From Myxococcus hansupus (lineage in GTDB: Bacteria > Myxococcota > Myxococcia > Myxococcales > Myxococcaceae): a DNA stretch of 64,000 bases. Below, piece by piece: positions 55,001 through 63,628 of this stretch (position 1 is its first letter; each line of letters opens with the position of its first letter). The translations under genes and the position numbers were made by a program. The stretch covers positions 496,001 to 560,000 of the forward strand of contig NZ_CP012109.1 of the NCBI RefSeq assembly GCF_000280925.3, written 5' to 3'. Below the pieces are notes generated by a model. It had not been told where the DNA came from. It did not search any database and saw only the letters and a list, made by a program, of their open reading frames with translations.

Positions 55001-58000
55001 CGAGCTGGAGCTGGAGCGGGGCGAGAAGCTGGAAGCCGCGCGCCTGTACGCGCGCCGCGCGTCGTTGGTGCCGGAAGCGCGCGCCGGGGCGAAGCTGCTC
55101 TTCCGCGCGTCGCTGCTCGCCGCGGGCACCAGCCGCGAGGAGGCCTTCCTCGCCGACGCGCTGGAGCGAGACGCCACGTTCGCGCCCGCGCGGCAGCGCC
55201 GGGGTGAGCTGCGTCTGCCCACGGACGCCCGCGCCGCGCTGGAAGACTTCGAGGCCGTGCTGGCCCTGCCTCCCGCGGACAGCGACGCGCCGCGCGAGAC
55301 GGAGCGGGTGGCGCTGACGCGCAAGGCCGCCACCGCGGCGGTGCGCGCGAGCCGCACGGACGCCGCCCGACGCCTGCTGGCCGAGTACAGCGCCCGCGCA
55401 CCCGAAGACCTGGATGCCCGGGTGGAGCTGGCCTCGCTGCACCGCAAGGCGGGCGCTCGCGAGGCGCTGGCCGACCTGTTGGTGGAGCTGTGGCCGCGCC
55501 TGTCCGGTGAGCCGCGCCGCGCCGCCCGCCGTGAGCTGGCCGAGCTGTCCCTGGTCCTGGGCCGCGCGAACACCGCCGTGGACGCGCTGCGCAGCCTGCG
55601 CCTGGAAGAGCCGCACGACACCTGGGCGGCGCAGGCGCTGTTGGACTTGCTGCCCCCGCCGGGCACGGGCACGCCAGAAGAAGAGTCGGAGCGGCTGGAG
55701 CTGCTGAGCACCCTCGTGTCCGCCGCGTCGGGCGAGGCGCGCGCGGAGCTGCTGGCCCGCCGTGCCGTGCTCCACCGCGCCGCGGGCCGTGTGGCCGCCG
55801 CGCGCGACGACTTCTCGGAAGCCGCGAAGGGCTCACGCCGTCCCGCGCCGTTGCTGCTCGCGCTGACGGAGCTGGCGCGCGAGACGGGTGACGAGGCCGC
55901 GGAGCTGGCGGTCTGGCGCCGCGCCGTGTCCTCCGACGCGAACCTCTCCACGCGCGCGCGGGAGCGGCTGCTGTCCCTGGCCTCCGTGCTGGTGGAGAAG
56001 GACGAGCGCGTCCTCGCCCGCGAGGCCCTGGACGCCGCCATTGGCCTGGAGCCGCCCGCGGCGGAGCGGTGTGACGCCTTCTTCGCGCTCGCCGAGCTGG
56101 CTCGCCGCGACGGCAAGGCCGAGGACGAGGCCGCCGCGCTCGCCGAGGCGGCACTGCAGGGCCCCACGCCTCGCCGCGTGGAGGCGCTGCTCGCGCGCGC
56201 CACGCTGCTGGAGTCCGGTGGCCGGCTGCAAGACGCGGGGCAGAGCCTGGAGTCGGCGCTCGCCCTGGCGCCGCGACACGCTCAAGCCACCACGGCGCTT
56301 CAGCGCGTGCTGCGGGCCCGCGAGGACTGGGCCGCGCTGGCCGAGCTGCTGTCCACCGAGGCGCCGCACGTTCCGCCCGCCGAGGCGGCCGCGCTGTACG
56401 CGGAGCTGGCGGGACTCCATCTGGACCGCTTGTCGCAGCCAGTGCCCGCCGAGGCCGCGTTGCGGCAGGCGCTGCGTCTGGCGCCGACCGACGCGGCCGT
56501 GCGCCGCCGGTTGGTGTCGTTGGTCGCGGAGCGCGGCGAGCTGCGAGAGGCCGCGGCGCTGCTGGAGACGGCGGCGGAGAGCGCCTCGCCCCAGGACGCC
56601 GCGCTGCTGCTGCGCGAGGGCGCGGGCTACGCGCAGGGCGCGCACGACCTGGACCGCGCGCTGAAGCTGGCGCGCAAGGCCCATTCGCTGGTTCCCGCCC
56701 AGGGCGCGGAGCTGGCCTCGTTGGCGGAGCTGCTCTACCTGCGCGGCGCCGTCATCGAAGCGCTGCCGCTCCAAGACGCGCTCGCGTCCGCCGCGGACTT
56801 CCGCGCCGCGCCCGAGGCCGCCGAGACCACGTGGCTGCGGCTGGCGGAGCTGGCCGAGCAGTCGGGGGAGTCGAAGCGCGCGGTGGCCGCGTACCGGAAG
56901 CTGCTCGTCGAGCGGCCGCTGTGCGAGCCCGCGGTGCTGCGGCTCGCGGCGTTGCTGGAGAAGGAAGACCCGCGCGGCGCCTTCGAGGTGCGCGTCACGC
57001 ATGCGCACGCGCTGGCGCCTTCCGAGGACACCGTGCGGCGGCTCGTCGAGCTGGCGGCGCGGGCCCGCGAGGTGCTCGCGGACGCCGGTGTGGCCGCTTC
57101 GTTGTTGTCGCGCGCGGCGTCGATGGCCGCCGAGCCCCTGCCGCTGCGCCGCCGCCTCGCCGCCCTGCACCGCGAGACGGGCCGGACGGTGGAGTTGCTC
57201 GCCGAGCTGCGCCAGGTGGCCACGCTGAGCCTCCAGGCGGGAGCCCAGGAGGATGCGCTCGCCGCGTATCAGGAAGAGTCCCGGCTCGCGGTCGACCTGG
57301 GGCGCGCGGACGACGCGCTGCGGGCGCTCGCGGATGCCCGTGACTTGCTGGAGACGCAGGGCCAGCACGCGGAAGCCGCCGCGTGCGAGCGCTACCGCGC
57401 GAAGCTGCTGCGCGACGTGAAGCTGGACCCCGCCGCCGCGGAGGTCGCGCTGGAGCGCGCGTTCGCCCTGGCGGTGGACCTGGGGACGGCGAAGCTCGGC
57501 GCGGCCCTGGCCGAGCGCCGCGACGACGCGGAGGCGGAGGCCCGCTGGCTGGAGCGCGCGCTGCCGTTGCTGGAGGCGGGGCCCGAGGCCGCGGCCGTGC
57601 TGCTGCGCCTGGCGCGGCTCCACCTGGGCATCCTGTCGGACGTGGCGAAGGCCGAGGAGTTGCTGCGCTCGGCGCTGCGCAAGGACCGGGCCCTGTCGGA
57701 GGCCGAGGGGCTGCTGGAGAAGCTCCTCGAGGACGACGGCCGCCTGGGCGAGCTCGCGGGCTGGTACGAGGAGTGCGCGGAGGGCGAGCCGGACGCGGAG
57801 CGCCGCGCGGACCTGTTCCTGCGCGCCGCCGTGTTGTACCGGGACCGGGCCGGGCGCCCGGATGCCGCCGCCGCCGCGTTCATCGCCGCGCGCGCCGCGC
57901 GTCCGGATGACCTGGAGCTCACCGCGCAGGCGGCGGAGTTGCTGCACGAGGTGAAGCGCCACGCGGACGCCGCGGAGTTCGACGCGGTGCTGCTGGAGGC

Positions 58001-61000
58001 CGACCCGTTCCGCGAGCCCGTCTTCGGCCGCCACCTCGCGTTCCTGGAAGAGGCCGAGGACCACCAGGCGCTCGCGGAGCTGATGTTGCGAAGGGCGCAG
58101 CGGCAGGATGCCGCCGCCGCCGCGGAGAGCTACCTCGCCGCCGCCCGCGCCTTCCTCGCGGCGGGTGCCCGGGAGCGGGCGCTGTTGTGCGAGGACCAGG
58201 CCTTCGAGCTGAGCCCCGCGAGCGCGGAGGCGTTCGAGCGCGTCCGGGAGCGCGCGGCGGGCGACGTGCGCCGGCTCGCGGAGTTGCTGTCCCAGCGCGC
58301 CGCGGCCCTGTCCGCGCAAGACGCGCTGCCGCTGCTGCGCGAGCGCGCCACCCGCCTGCTGGACGCGGGTGAGGCGCTGCTGGCGGCGGAGGCCTTCGAC
58401 GAGTACCTCGCGCTGGCCGGGGATGACGTGGAGGCCCTGTCCGCGCGCGCCGAGCTGGCCGCGAAGGGCGGCGGCCCCGTCGCCGCGCGCCCGTACGACC
58501 GCCGCCTGCTGGACGTGGGCGGGGACGCGCTGCCGGTGCCGGTGCGCACGCGGACCTGGCTGCGGCTGGGGCACGCCTCGCTCGGTTCGGGCGCGTTCCA
58601 CGACGCGGCGGATGCCTTCGAGGCCGTGGTGTCGTTGGAGCCCGAGGGCGAGCGGGGCCAGGAGGCGCTGTCGCTCCTGGCCGAGGTCCATTCGCGCACG
58701 GGCAACGCGCCGGGCCTGTACCGGGCGTCGCTCCAACTGGCGCGCAAGGCGGAGGACACCGCCACCGCCGAGGTGCTCTACCGCCGCGCGGCGGACCTCT
58801 TCGACGACCCGAAGGATGCCATCGACGCGCTGCTGCCCCTGGCGCGGCTGCGTCCCGCCGACGCCTCCGTCATCGACCGGGCGGTGGCGGGGCTGCACGC
58901 CCTGGGGCGTCACGGTGACCTGCTGGACGTGTACGCCGCGGGCGCGGAGGCGGCGGGTGGCCGCAGGGCCGCGGAGCTGCTCCTGGCCGCTGCGTCCGTG
59001 GCGTCCAGCTCGCTGGCGGACGAGGACGCGGCCTGGACGCTCACCCAGCGTGCCGCGGAGGCCGCGCCGGAAGACCTCACGGCGCTTCACGCGCTGGTGG
59101 AAGGGCTGCGGCAGCGCTCCGAGCCCACGCGGCTGCTGGAGGCGCTGGAGCGGCTGGTGCCTCGCGTGGAGGACGCGGACGAGGCCGCCGTGCTGCGGCT
59201 GGAGCTGGCCGGGCTCGCGCGCGACGCGGGCCGCGAGGACGTGGCGCGCGAGGCGCTGGAGGCGGTGGCCTCCCGAGGTGCCTCGGGCGCGGGTTATGCG
59301 GACGCGCTGGAGGCGCTGGAGCCGCTGCTGACGGAGGCCCCCGCGCGCCGCGCCGAGGTGCAGGTGGCGCGCGCGGAGCTGACCTCGGGCCGCGAGCGGC
59401 AGGCGCTGCTCCTGTCGGCCGCGCGAGGCTTCGAGGCCGCGGGGCAGCTTTCCGACGCGTTGAAGGCGGCGAAGGACGCGGCGGCCGTGGAGCCGGACGT
59501 CGACGCCGCGCTGCGCGTGGCCCACCTGTACCGCGCGTCGGGCGAAACGCCGCGCGCGGCGAAAGCACTGCTCCAGGCCGCGCGGCTGGCGGCGCCCGAG
59601 GAGCGGCCCCCGCTGCTGCTGGAGGCCGCGGGCCTCTGGGAGAAGGCGGGAGAGCACGGCGAGGCGCTGGAGGTGTTCGAGCGCATCGCCACCGAGGCGC
59701 CGGACATGCTCGCGCCGTCGGAGCTGGCGGAGCGTTTCGGCCGGCTGGGCGCCTTCGCCCGCGCGCTGGAGGTGGGCTTCGCGCCCGCCATGGCCGCCGG
59801 GGAGCTGACGGACGCGCTGGCCATGGCCGCGCAGGCGGGCGACAAGGCGCGCACGCGCGAGGCCCTGTGGGCCCTGGCCGCGATGGCGGACGCGGACCCG
59901 GCGCACGCCGCCGCGCTGGCGGACGGCCTGCGCGCCGAGGAGGACGCGGAAGGCCTGCTGGAGCTCGCGGGCCTGTCCGCCGCGCGCGACGCCGCGTTCG
60001 CCGTCACGTTGCGAGACGAGGTGCTCCGGACGGCCTCCGCACCGGTGCTGCCGCGCCTGCGCGCGCTGGAAGAGCTGGCGCCCGAGCCTGGCTTCGCGGC
60101 CCGGCTCACGCTGTTGCTGCCGAGCCTGGAGCAGCTCCCGGAAGCGCTGGCGGAGGCGGTGCTGGCGCAGGTGCAGGCACAGCCCGCGACGGTGCGCGTG
60201 GAAGCGCTCGCCATGGCCGCGGATGGCTGGTCCTCGCGGCGCAAGGCGCTGCTGCGCGAGCGTCACGCATTGGAGCTGGAGCTGGGCCGCTTCGAGGCCT
60301 GCGTGCGCACGTTGTCGCAGCTCGTCGAGGCGGAGTCGGACGCGGGCGCGCGCGCCGTCCTGCACCTGGAGCGCGGTGAGCTGCTCCTCAGTCCGCTGGA
60401 GCAGCTTCCGGAAGCGCGCGCGGCCTTCGAGCAGGCCCTGGTGGAGGACCCCGCGCAGCTCCACTCGCTGCGGCACCTGCTGTCGTTGGTGGACCTGGTC
60501 GACGAGCCCGCCGTCTTCGTGTCGCTGGTGGAGCGCGTGGAGCAGGCGGCCGGCACCGACGCCTCGGACATGTACCGCGAGCGGTTGGCGGACGCCTACG
60601 AAGCCCTGGGCATGGTGGGCGACGCCGCTGCGCAGTTGGAGCGCCTGCCGGAGACCGATGACCGCCTGGCCCGCCGTGCGCGGTTGGCGGAGGAGCGGGG
60701 CCTCACGGGCGAGGCGCTGCGCCTGCGCGAGCGGCTCACCAACGAGCCCGCGGTGCTGGAGGCCATCCTCCGGGGCTACCTGGACGCGCAGCTCGTGTCC
60801 CCGGCGGCCCGGCTCGCCGCGCGCCTCTTCGACGCGGGGGAGCTGTCTTCCGAAGTCACGCGCATGTCGGCCGAGCACCTCTCCGCGGTGCCCGAAGGCG
60901 TCGCCCTGGCCGTCCGCATCTGGCCGCACCTGCTCCGTGAGCGGCCGCTGGACGTGGACGGCTGGACGCTCTACGCGGAGGCCTTGAGGGCGCTGAACCG

Positions 61001-61577
61001 GACCGAGGACTCGCAGCGCGCGGATGGCATTGGCGCGGCGCTGTCGTCCAGCGACGCGGCGGCGCCCCAGTCGTCGGTGTCGGCGCTGCCCTCCCTTCCT
61101 TCCGGCTTCGAGCACCCGGTGCCGCCGGGCGCGGTGCCCGTCACGGCGGAGCGCCTGCCCCGGCTCGCCGCCGCGCTGCGGCCCGTCCTGTCCTCCCTGG
61201 GCGCGGGCGCGTTGCAGCTCCTGGTGGACCCAGTGGGCGGCGTCGAAGCGTACCTGGCCCGCGGCGATGTGCTGGTGCTGGGCGCCGGCGCGCTGTCCTG
61301 CTTCGGCGCCTCCGAGCTGAGCTACCTGTGCGCCCTGGCCGTGGCCCTGGGCGAGGACGGCATCCACCTGGCGCGGCCGGGCCCCGTGAAGGGGTTGGAC
61401 GCGGCGGCGGTGGTGGCCTTCCGCGCTGTCCCGGCATCCCTGGCGGCGGGGCGCGTCCTGGCGCGGCTCGACGCCGAGGTGCGCGGTGGGGACCCGGCGC
61501 AGGTGGATGTAGGCGAGGTGCTTGCCCGGGGGGACACCTTCCGCGCGCTGGCCCTTTGTGTGCTGGACGGCGTGTAG
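52026..61577 (+). CDS. Giant tetratricopeptide-repeat protein (about 3,180 residues)
   Basis: An enormous soluble protein of 3,183 residues from ATG 52026. Residues about 1-230 are a distinct beta-rich domain without repeats. The rest is an almost unbroken array of helical TPR-like pairs with the pattern AxxxLGxxxEAxxxYxxALxLxPxxxxA (for example FREAVSLLPGEPEPLFAAARVAEGL), rich in Ala, Glu, Leu and Arg. There is no signal peptide or membrane helix. Such solenoids scaffold multi-protein complexes. It diverges from the kinase-cyclase gene and is followed closely (20 bp) by a lipoprotein gene, queC and a dipeptidase gene. The partner and function are unknown. The length puts it among the larger bacterial TPR proteins. 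Confidence 0.85.
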   Translation: MATESDSPKPATALDARAAAPELRLLDRRAFVGFPALEVLPGLRISDFALQIPDVSFPFNVSAGATRYQRKKLLFGFLELSVDADLVTRRVAELAGRLAGIEELRLHFRPGYLEGQGRLPAPERTPFTFKVAFDADGERLAVYLYDVRLYGFSSTPSVQVPGLLSAAVGALALVPDVEVRGATGFSTRVLPALCQLAAVSRGYKMPMLDTARLSAAEVSSTGLRLRFSAGGLPPPSPPDEELLLALEGARAFADAEGLIAQGRLADARQAYLQAGDAQDAHPFAAERLLSLMVADPQAHDLALDVAATLQRRRDRSPAALWGEAVVRERRGEGARAAERYLALCALARRTSEEAAAFFAAEAAARCSRDTAPQVAVKALHELLGLKPDHLPSLKALARASDQARDRAGAVRAYRRLAALARDPAEAADAHVHLARLCAQTEDDIAGARLHCEAALRLAPDHPDALLLLGELCHRGGEHLRALKALDRLREVAMGRHELDRVGHADLMAGRVWDEGLKQPENALLRFREAVSLLPGEPEPLFAAARVAEGLGRLQEALAGYQQALELAGPAPRSEGVRHAAHASHHALARLYRTRLGDPARAREHLESALALDPRDAVALEELIPYFRATGRSQELAEALEKAAALQEAPGKRAAAWAEAGELYRGKLQQPEKAERLLLLALEADGDHRATLESLLALAEARRDGALLTRCLSSLARLATDLKERAQKYRRLAVAARDLAFDLDLAVHALQEVLRAEPDDLPALGELCALQRKRADMAGLADALEVRARVAEAQGDKRLAAAALRELAGVLEARLGRVGDALVALEKAARLAPDAAVLLDLADLSLRCERPEHARRALETLLSTLPRTAAPEKLADVRSRLGRACEMLGDREGAIAAYAQAFPLRRLDDALAARLEALYSEAGESQALAELWASRAQALMGADRAEEAAPLFLQSARALLERDEKAAALMRLTAALEASPEGPLAAEVLESLAELELERGEKLEAARLYARRASLVPEARAGAKLLFRASLLAAGTSREEAFLADALERDATFAPARQRRGELRLPTDARAALEDFEAVLALPPADSDAPRETERVALTRKAATAAVRASRTDAARRLLAEYSARAPEDLDARVELASLHRKAGAREALADLLVELWPRLSGEPRRAARRELAELSLVLGRANTAVDALRSLRLEEPHDTWAAQALLDLLPPPGTGTPEEESERLELLSTLVSAASGEARAELLARRAVLHRAAGRVAAARDDFSEAAKGSRRPAPLLLALTELARETGDEAAELAVWRRAVSSDANLSTRARERLLSLASVLVEKDERVLAREALDAAIGLEPPAAERCDAFFALAELARRDGKAEDEAAALAEAALQGPTPRRVEALLARATLLESGGRLQDAGQSLESALALAPRHAQATTALQRVLRAREDWAALAELLSTEAPHVPPAEAAALYAELAGLHLDRLSQPVPAEAALRQALRLAPTDAAVRRRLVSLVAERGELREAAALLETAAESASPQDAALLLREGAGYAQGAHDLDRALKLARKAHSLVPAQGAELASLAELLYLRGAVIEALPLQDALASAADFRAAPEAAETTWLRLAELAEQSGESKRAVAAYRKLLVERPLCEPAVLRLAALLEKEDPRGAFEVRVTHAHALAPSEDTVRRLVELAARAREVLADAGVAASLLSRAASMAAEPLPLRRRLAALHRETGRTVELLAELRQVATLSLQAGAQEDALAAYQEESRLAVDLGRADDALRALADARDLLETQGQHAEAAACERYRAKLLRDVKLDPAAAEVALERAFALAVDLGTAKLGAALAERRDDAEAEARWLERALPLLEAGPEAAAVLLRLARLHLGILSDVAKAEELLRSALRKDRALSEAEGLLEKLLEDDGRLGELAGWYEECAEGEPDAERRADLFLRAAVLYRDRAGRPDAAAAAFIAARAARPDDLELTAQAAELLHEVKRHADAAEFDAVLLEADPFREPVFGRHLAFLEEAEDHQALAELMLRRAQRQDAAAAAESYLAAARAFLAAGARERALLCEDQAFELSPASAEAFERVRERAAGDVRRLAELLSQRAAALSAQDALPLLRERATRLLDAGEALLAAEAFDEYLALAGDDVEALSARAELAAKGGGPVAARPYDRRLLDVGGDALPVPVRTRTWLRLGHASLGSGAFHDAADAFEAVVSLEPEGERGQEALSLLAEVHSRTGNAPGLYRASLQLARKAEDTATAEVLYRRAADLFDDPKDAIDALLPLARLRPADASVIDRAVAGLHALGRHGDLLDVYAAGAEAAGGRRAAELLLAAASVASSSLADEDAAWTLTQRAAEAAPEDLTALHALVEGLRQRSEPTRLLEALERLVPRVEDADEAAVLRLELAGLARDAGREDVAREALEAVASRGASGAGYADALEALEPLLTEAPARRAEVQVARAELTSGRERQALLLSAARGFEAAGQLSDALKAAKDAAAVEPDVDAALRVAHLYRASGETPRAAKALLQAARLAAPEERPPLLLEAAGLWEKAGEHGEALEVFERIATEAPDMLAPSELAERFGRLGAFARALEVGFAPAMAAGELTDALAMAAQAGDKARTREALWALAAMADADPAHAAALADGLRAEEDAEGLLELAGLSAARDAAFAVTLRDEVLRTASAPVLPRLRALEELAPEPGFAARLTLLLPSLEQLPEALAEAVLAQVQAQPATVRVEALAMAADGWSSRRKALLRERHALELELGRFEACVRTLSQLVEAESDAGARAVLHLERGELLLSPLEQLPEARAAFEQALVEDPAQLHSLRHLLSLVDLVDEPAVFVSLVERVEQAAGTDASDMYRERLADAYEALGMVGDAAAQLERLPETDDRLARRARLAEERGLTGEALRLRERLTNEPAVLEAILRGYLDAQLVSPAARLAARLFDAGELSSEVTRMSAEHLSAVPEGVALAVRIWPHLLRERPLDVDGWTLYAEALRALNRTEDSQRADGIGAALSSSDAAAPQSSVSALPSLPSGFEHPVPPGAVPVTAERLPRLAAALRPVLSSLGAGALQLLVDPVGGVEAYLARGDVLVLGAGALSCFGASELSYLCALAVALGEDGIHLARPGPVKGLDAAAVVAFRAVPASLAAGRVLARLDAEVRGGDPAQVDVGEVLARGDTFRALALCVLDGV

Positions 61578-61597
61578 CCGTGTAGCGTTGCCGCGCC

Positions 61598-62203
61598 ATG
61601 CACGTGAAGCGTCTTGCTCTCGCCGTCCTCCCCATCGCGGCCGTCGCCGTGGCGATGGCCTGCTATTCCGAGCCGGTGTACCCGGGTGACCAGGTGCTCG
61701 GCTCCTTCCGCTTCGAGGCCCGCATCGACCCCGCGCGCACCACGTGCGACGCCTCGGTGCCGGACTTCGCGCAAGTGAACGACGCGGGGGTGTTCCTCTT
61801 CGAGGGCACCTTCTCGCGCGACACGGACGCGGGCTCGGGCTTCTTCACCGTGCAGGGGTACTCGCGCGACGCGGGCTACGACGGGCAGGAGGCCACGTCC
61901 ACGCTGCGGGCCGTCGCGCGCCGCACTTCGTGTGGCACCGGGTGTGAGGACTCGGCCATCGAGGAGACGCTGCGGGTGACGCTCTTCAGCGACAGCCAGG
62001 CGCGCTCCCTCAACCGCGACTGCCGCCAGTTCGACGGGGGCATCCCCGACGGCTCGGTGCCGGGGCCCACGGAGAACGGCTACGACGTGTCGCTGGCGTG
62101 TGGCTCGCTCACGGACATCTTCCTTCCGGGCACCCGCAACTGCAATTGCCAGCCGTCGACCTGCACGACGGTGTACACCCTCCAGGGAGAGCGGAGGGAT
62201 TGA
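61598..62203 (+). CDS. Cys-rich lipoprotein, unknown function
   Basis: A 201-residue lipoprotein with lipobox AMAC (Cys near 22). The mature domain is beta-rich ([35 protein letters not shown]) with about ten cysteines, several near the C terminus (CNCQPSTC). That suggests a disulphide-bonded surface protein. The stop overlaps the start of queC (TGATG), and it begins 20 bp after the TPR gene, so it belongs to the same transcript. No family recognised. Confidence 0.75.
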   Translation: MHVKRLALAVLPIAAVAVAMACYSEPVYPGDQVLGSFRFEARIDPARTTCDASVPDFAQVNDAGVFLFEGTFSRDTDAGSGFFTVQGYSRDAGYDGQEATSTLRAVARRTSCGTGCEDSAIEETLRVTLFSDSQARSLNRDCRQFDGGIPDGSVPGPTENGYDVSLACGSLTDIFLPGTRNCNCQPSTCTTVYTLQGERRD

Positions 62204-62895
62204 TGGTGAAGCGCGCGGTGGTGTTGATTTCGGGCGGGCTGGATTCGACGACGTGCCTGGCCATGGCCAAGGCGAAGGGCTTCGAGCCCGTCTGTCTCGC
62301 GGTGGCCTACGGCCAGCGGCACGCGGTGGAGCTGGAGCAGGCGAAGAAGGTCTGCGCGGCCATGGGCGTGTCGGACTTCCGGGTGGTGTCCATCGACCTG
62401 CGGCAGGTGGGCGGCTCCGCGCTGACGGCGGACATCGAGGTCCCCAAGGACCGGCCCGCGGACGAGATGAGCCACGGCATCCCCGTGACGTACGTGCCCG
62501 CGCGCAACGCGCTGTTCCTCTCGCTGGCGTTGGGGCTGGCGGAGGTGGTGGGCAGCACGGACATCTACATCGGCGTCAACGCGGTGGACTACAGCGGCTA
62601 TCCGGATTGCCGGCCGGAGTTCATCCGCGCCTTCGAGTCCATGGCCAACCTGGCCACCAAGGCGGGCGCGGAGGGCGCGCGCTTCACCGTGCACGCGCCG
62701 CTGTCCGGCCTGACGAAGGCGGACATCATCCGCGAGGGCGTGAAGCTGGGCGTGGACTACGGGCTGACGCACTCCTGCTACGACCCGGACGCCCAGGGCC
62801 GCGCGTGTGGGCGCTGTGACAGTTGCGTGCTGCGCAAGAAGGGCTTCGAGGACGCCGGCGTGCCGGACCCCACGCGCTACACGGAGTCCGCATGA
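62203..62895 (+). CDS. queC: 7-cyano-7-deazaguanine synthase
   Basis: QueC is the 230-residue ATP-dependent enzyme that converts 7-carboxy-7-deazaguanine and ammonia to preQ0, a step in queuosine (and deazapurine) synthesis. The PP-loop SGGLDS is at residues 10-15, and the C-terminal zinc-binding CGRCDSC plus an upstream Cys (HSCYD) is complete. Start ATG 62203 overlaps the lipoprotein stop by one base; the stop overlaps the dipeptidase start (ATGA). Other queuosine genes (queD, queE, queF) are not in the window. Because it is unlinked to them, its neighbours may be a new context rather than a pathway operon. Confidence 0.95.
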   Translation: MVKRAVVLISGGLDSTTCLAMAKAKGFEPVCLAVAYGQRHAVELEQAKKVCAAMGVSDFRVVSIDLRQVGGSALTADIEVPKDRPADEMSHGIPVTYVPARNALFLSLALGLAEVVGSTDIYIGVNAVDYSGYPDCRPEFIRAFESMANLATKAGAEGARFTVHAPLSGLTKADIIREGVKLGVDYGLTHSCYDPDAQGRACGRCDSCVLRKKGFEDAGVPDPTRYTESA

Positions 62896-63530
62896 CGCCG
62901 CGCGCGCGCTGGGGTGGGGCGGTCGCGCTGATGCTGGCCTCCAGCGCCGCGCTCGCCGAGGACGCCGGGACGCCGAAGGCCGCCTCGCCGCTGGTGGACG
63001 CCACCACGGTGGTGGCGGACCTGGTCGTCGACCTGCGCTACGCGACGGAGGACAACTTCCTCAAGCGCAAGGTGTACCCGGACAGCGCGCGGTGCCTGCT
63101 GCTGCCCGAGTCCGCGCAGCGGCTGAAGAAGGCCGCGGACGCGCTGCGCGCGAAGGGCTACCGGCTGAAGGTGTACGACTGCTACCGGCCGCGCGCGGTG
63201 CAGTGGGAGATGTGGAAGATCATGCCGGTGCCCGGCTACGTGGCCAACCCGCGCACGGGCTCCAACCACAACCGGGGTGGGGCGGTGGACCTCACGCTGA
63301 CGACGCTGGACGGCCAGGAGGTGGAGATGCCCACCCCCTTCGACACCTTCAGCCCGTCCGCGCACCACGGCTACGCGGGGGGAACCGAGGCCTCCCGCAA
63401 GCACCGCGAAATCCTGCGCGAGGCCATGGAAGGCGTGGGCTTCAAGCGCAACCGCATGGAGTGGTGGCACTACGATTTGCCGGACGCGAAGACACGGCCG
63501 GTGCTGGACGTGCCGTTTCCTCCCCCATGA
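62892..63530 (+). CDS. vanX: VanX-type D-Ala-D-Ala dipeptidase, exported
   Basis: A 212-residue zinc peptidase of the VanX/DdpX family with a signal peptide ([11 protein letters not shown]). It cleaves D-Ala-D-Ala dipeptides, recycling D-Ala; in glycopeptide-resistant bacteria this lowers the target precursor. Catalytic elements are [10 protein letters not shown] (His126, Asp133) and EWWHYD (Glu190, His193), the usual ligands and base. The start overlaps queC (ATGA). Myxobacteria feed on other bacteria, so use of cell-wall dipeptides as nutrient is plausible; no vanH/A or resistance regulator is near. DdpX-type recycling is the most likely role. Confidence 0.93.
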   Translation: MTPRARWGGAVALMLASSAALAEDAGTPKAASPLVDATTVVADLVVDLRYATEDNFLKRKVYPDSARCLLLPESAQRLKKAADALRAKGYRLKVYDCYRPRAVQWEMWKIMPVPGYVANPRTGSNHNRGGAVDLTLTTLDGQEVEMPTPFDTFSPSAHHGYAGGTEASRKHREILREAMEGVGFKRNRMEWWHYDLPDAKTRPVLDVPFPPP

Positions 63531-63628
63531 CATGATGAAACCATGATGAACGGCGGGCCCGCCTGCGGCACGCTGTGAGGACCTCCCAGCAGTGGCCACG
63601 GTGCGCGTGGTCCGGGATGGCGCCCACG

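Noticed and set aside
51858..55775. Antisense frame of about 1,300 codons over the TPR gene and kinase start
   Set aside because: Low-complexity Arg/Gln/Leu composition and overlap with two well-supported genes; a strand shadow.
55833..61367. Open antisense frame of over 1,800 codons inside the giant TPR gene
   Set aside because: It is composed almost wholly of Arg, Gln, Gly and His as expected from reading a third-position-GC-rich gene on the other strand. No domain or start signal.
62892..63530. Vancomycin-resistance cluster
   Set aside because: Only the VanX-type dipeptidase is present; no vanH, vanA/B, vanS or vanR lies nearby, so a recycling role is more likely.
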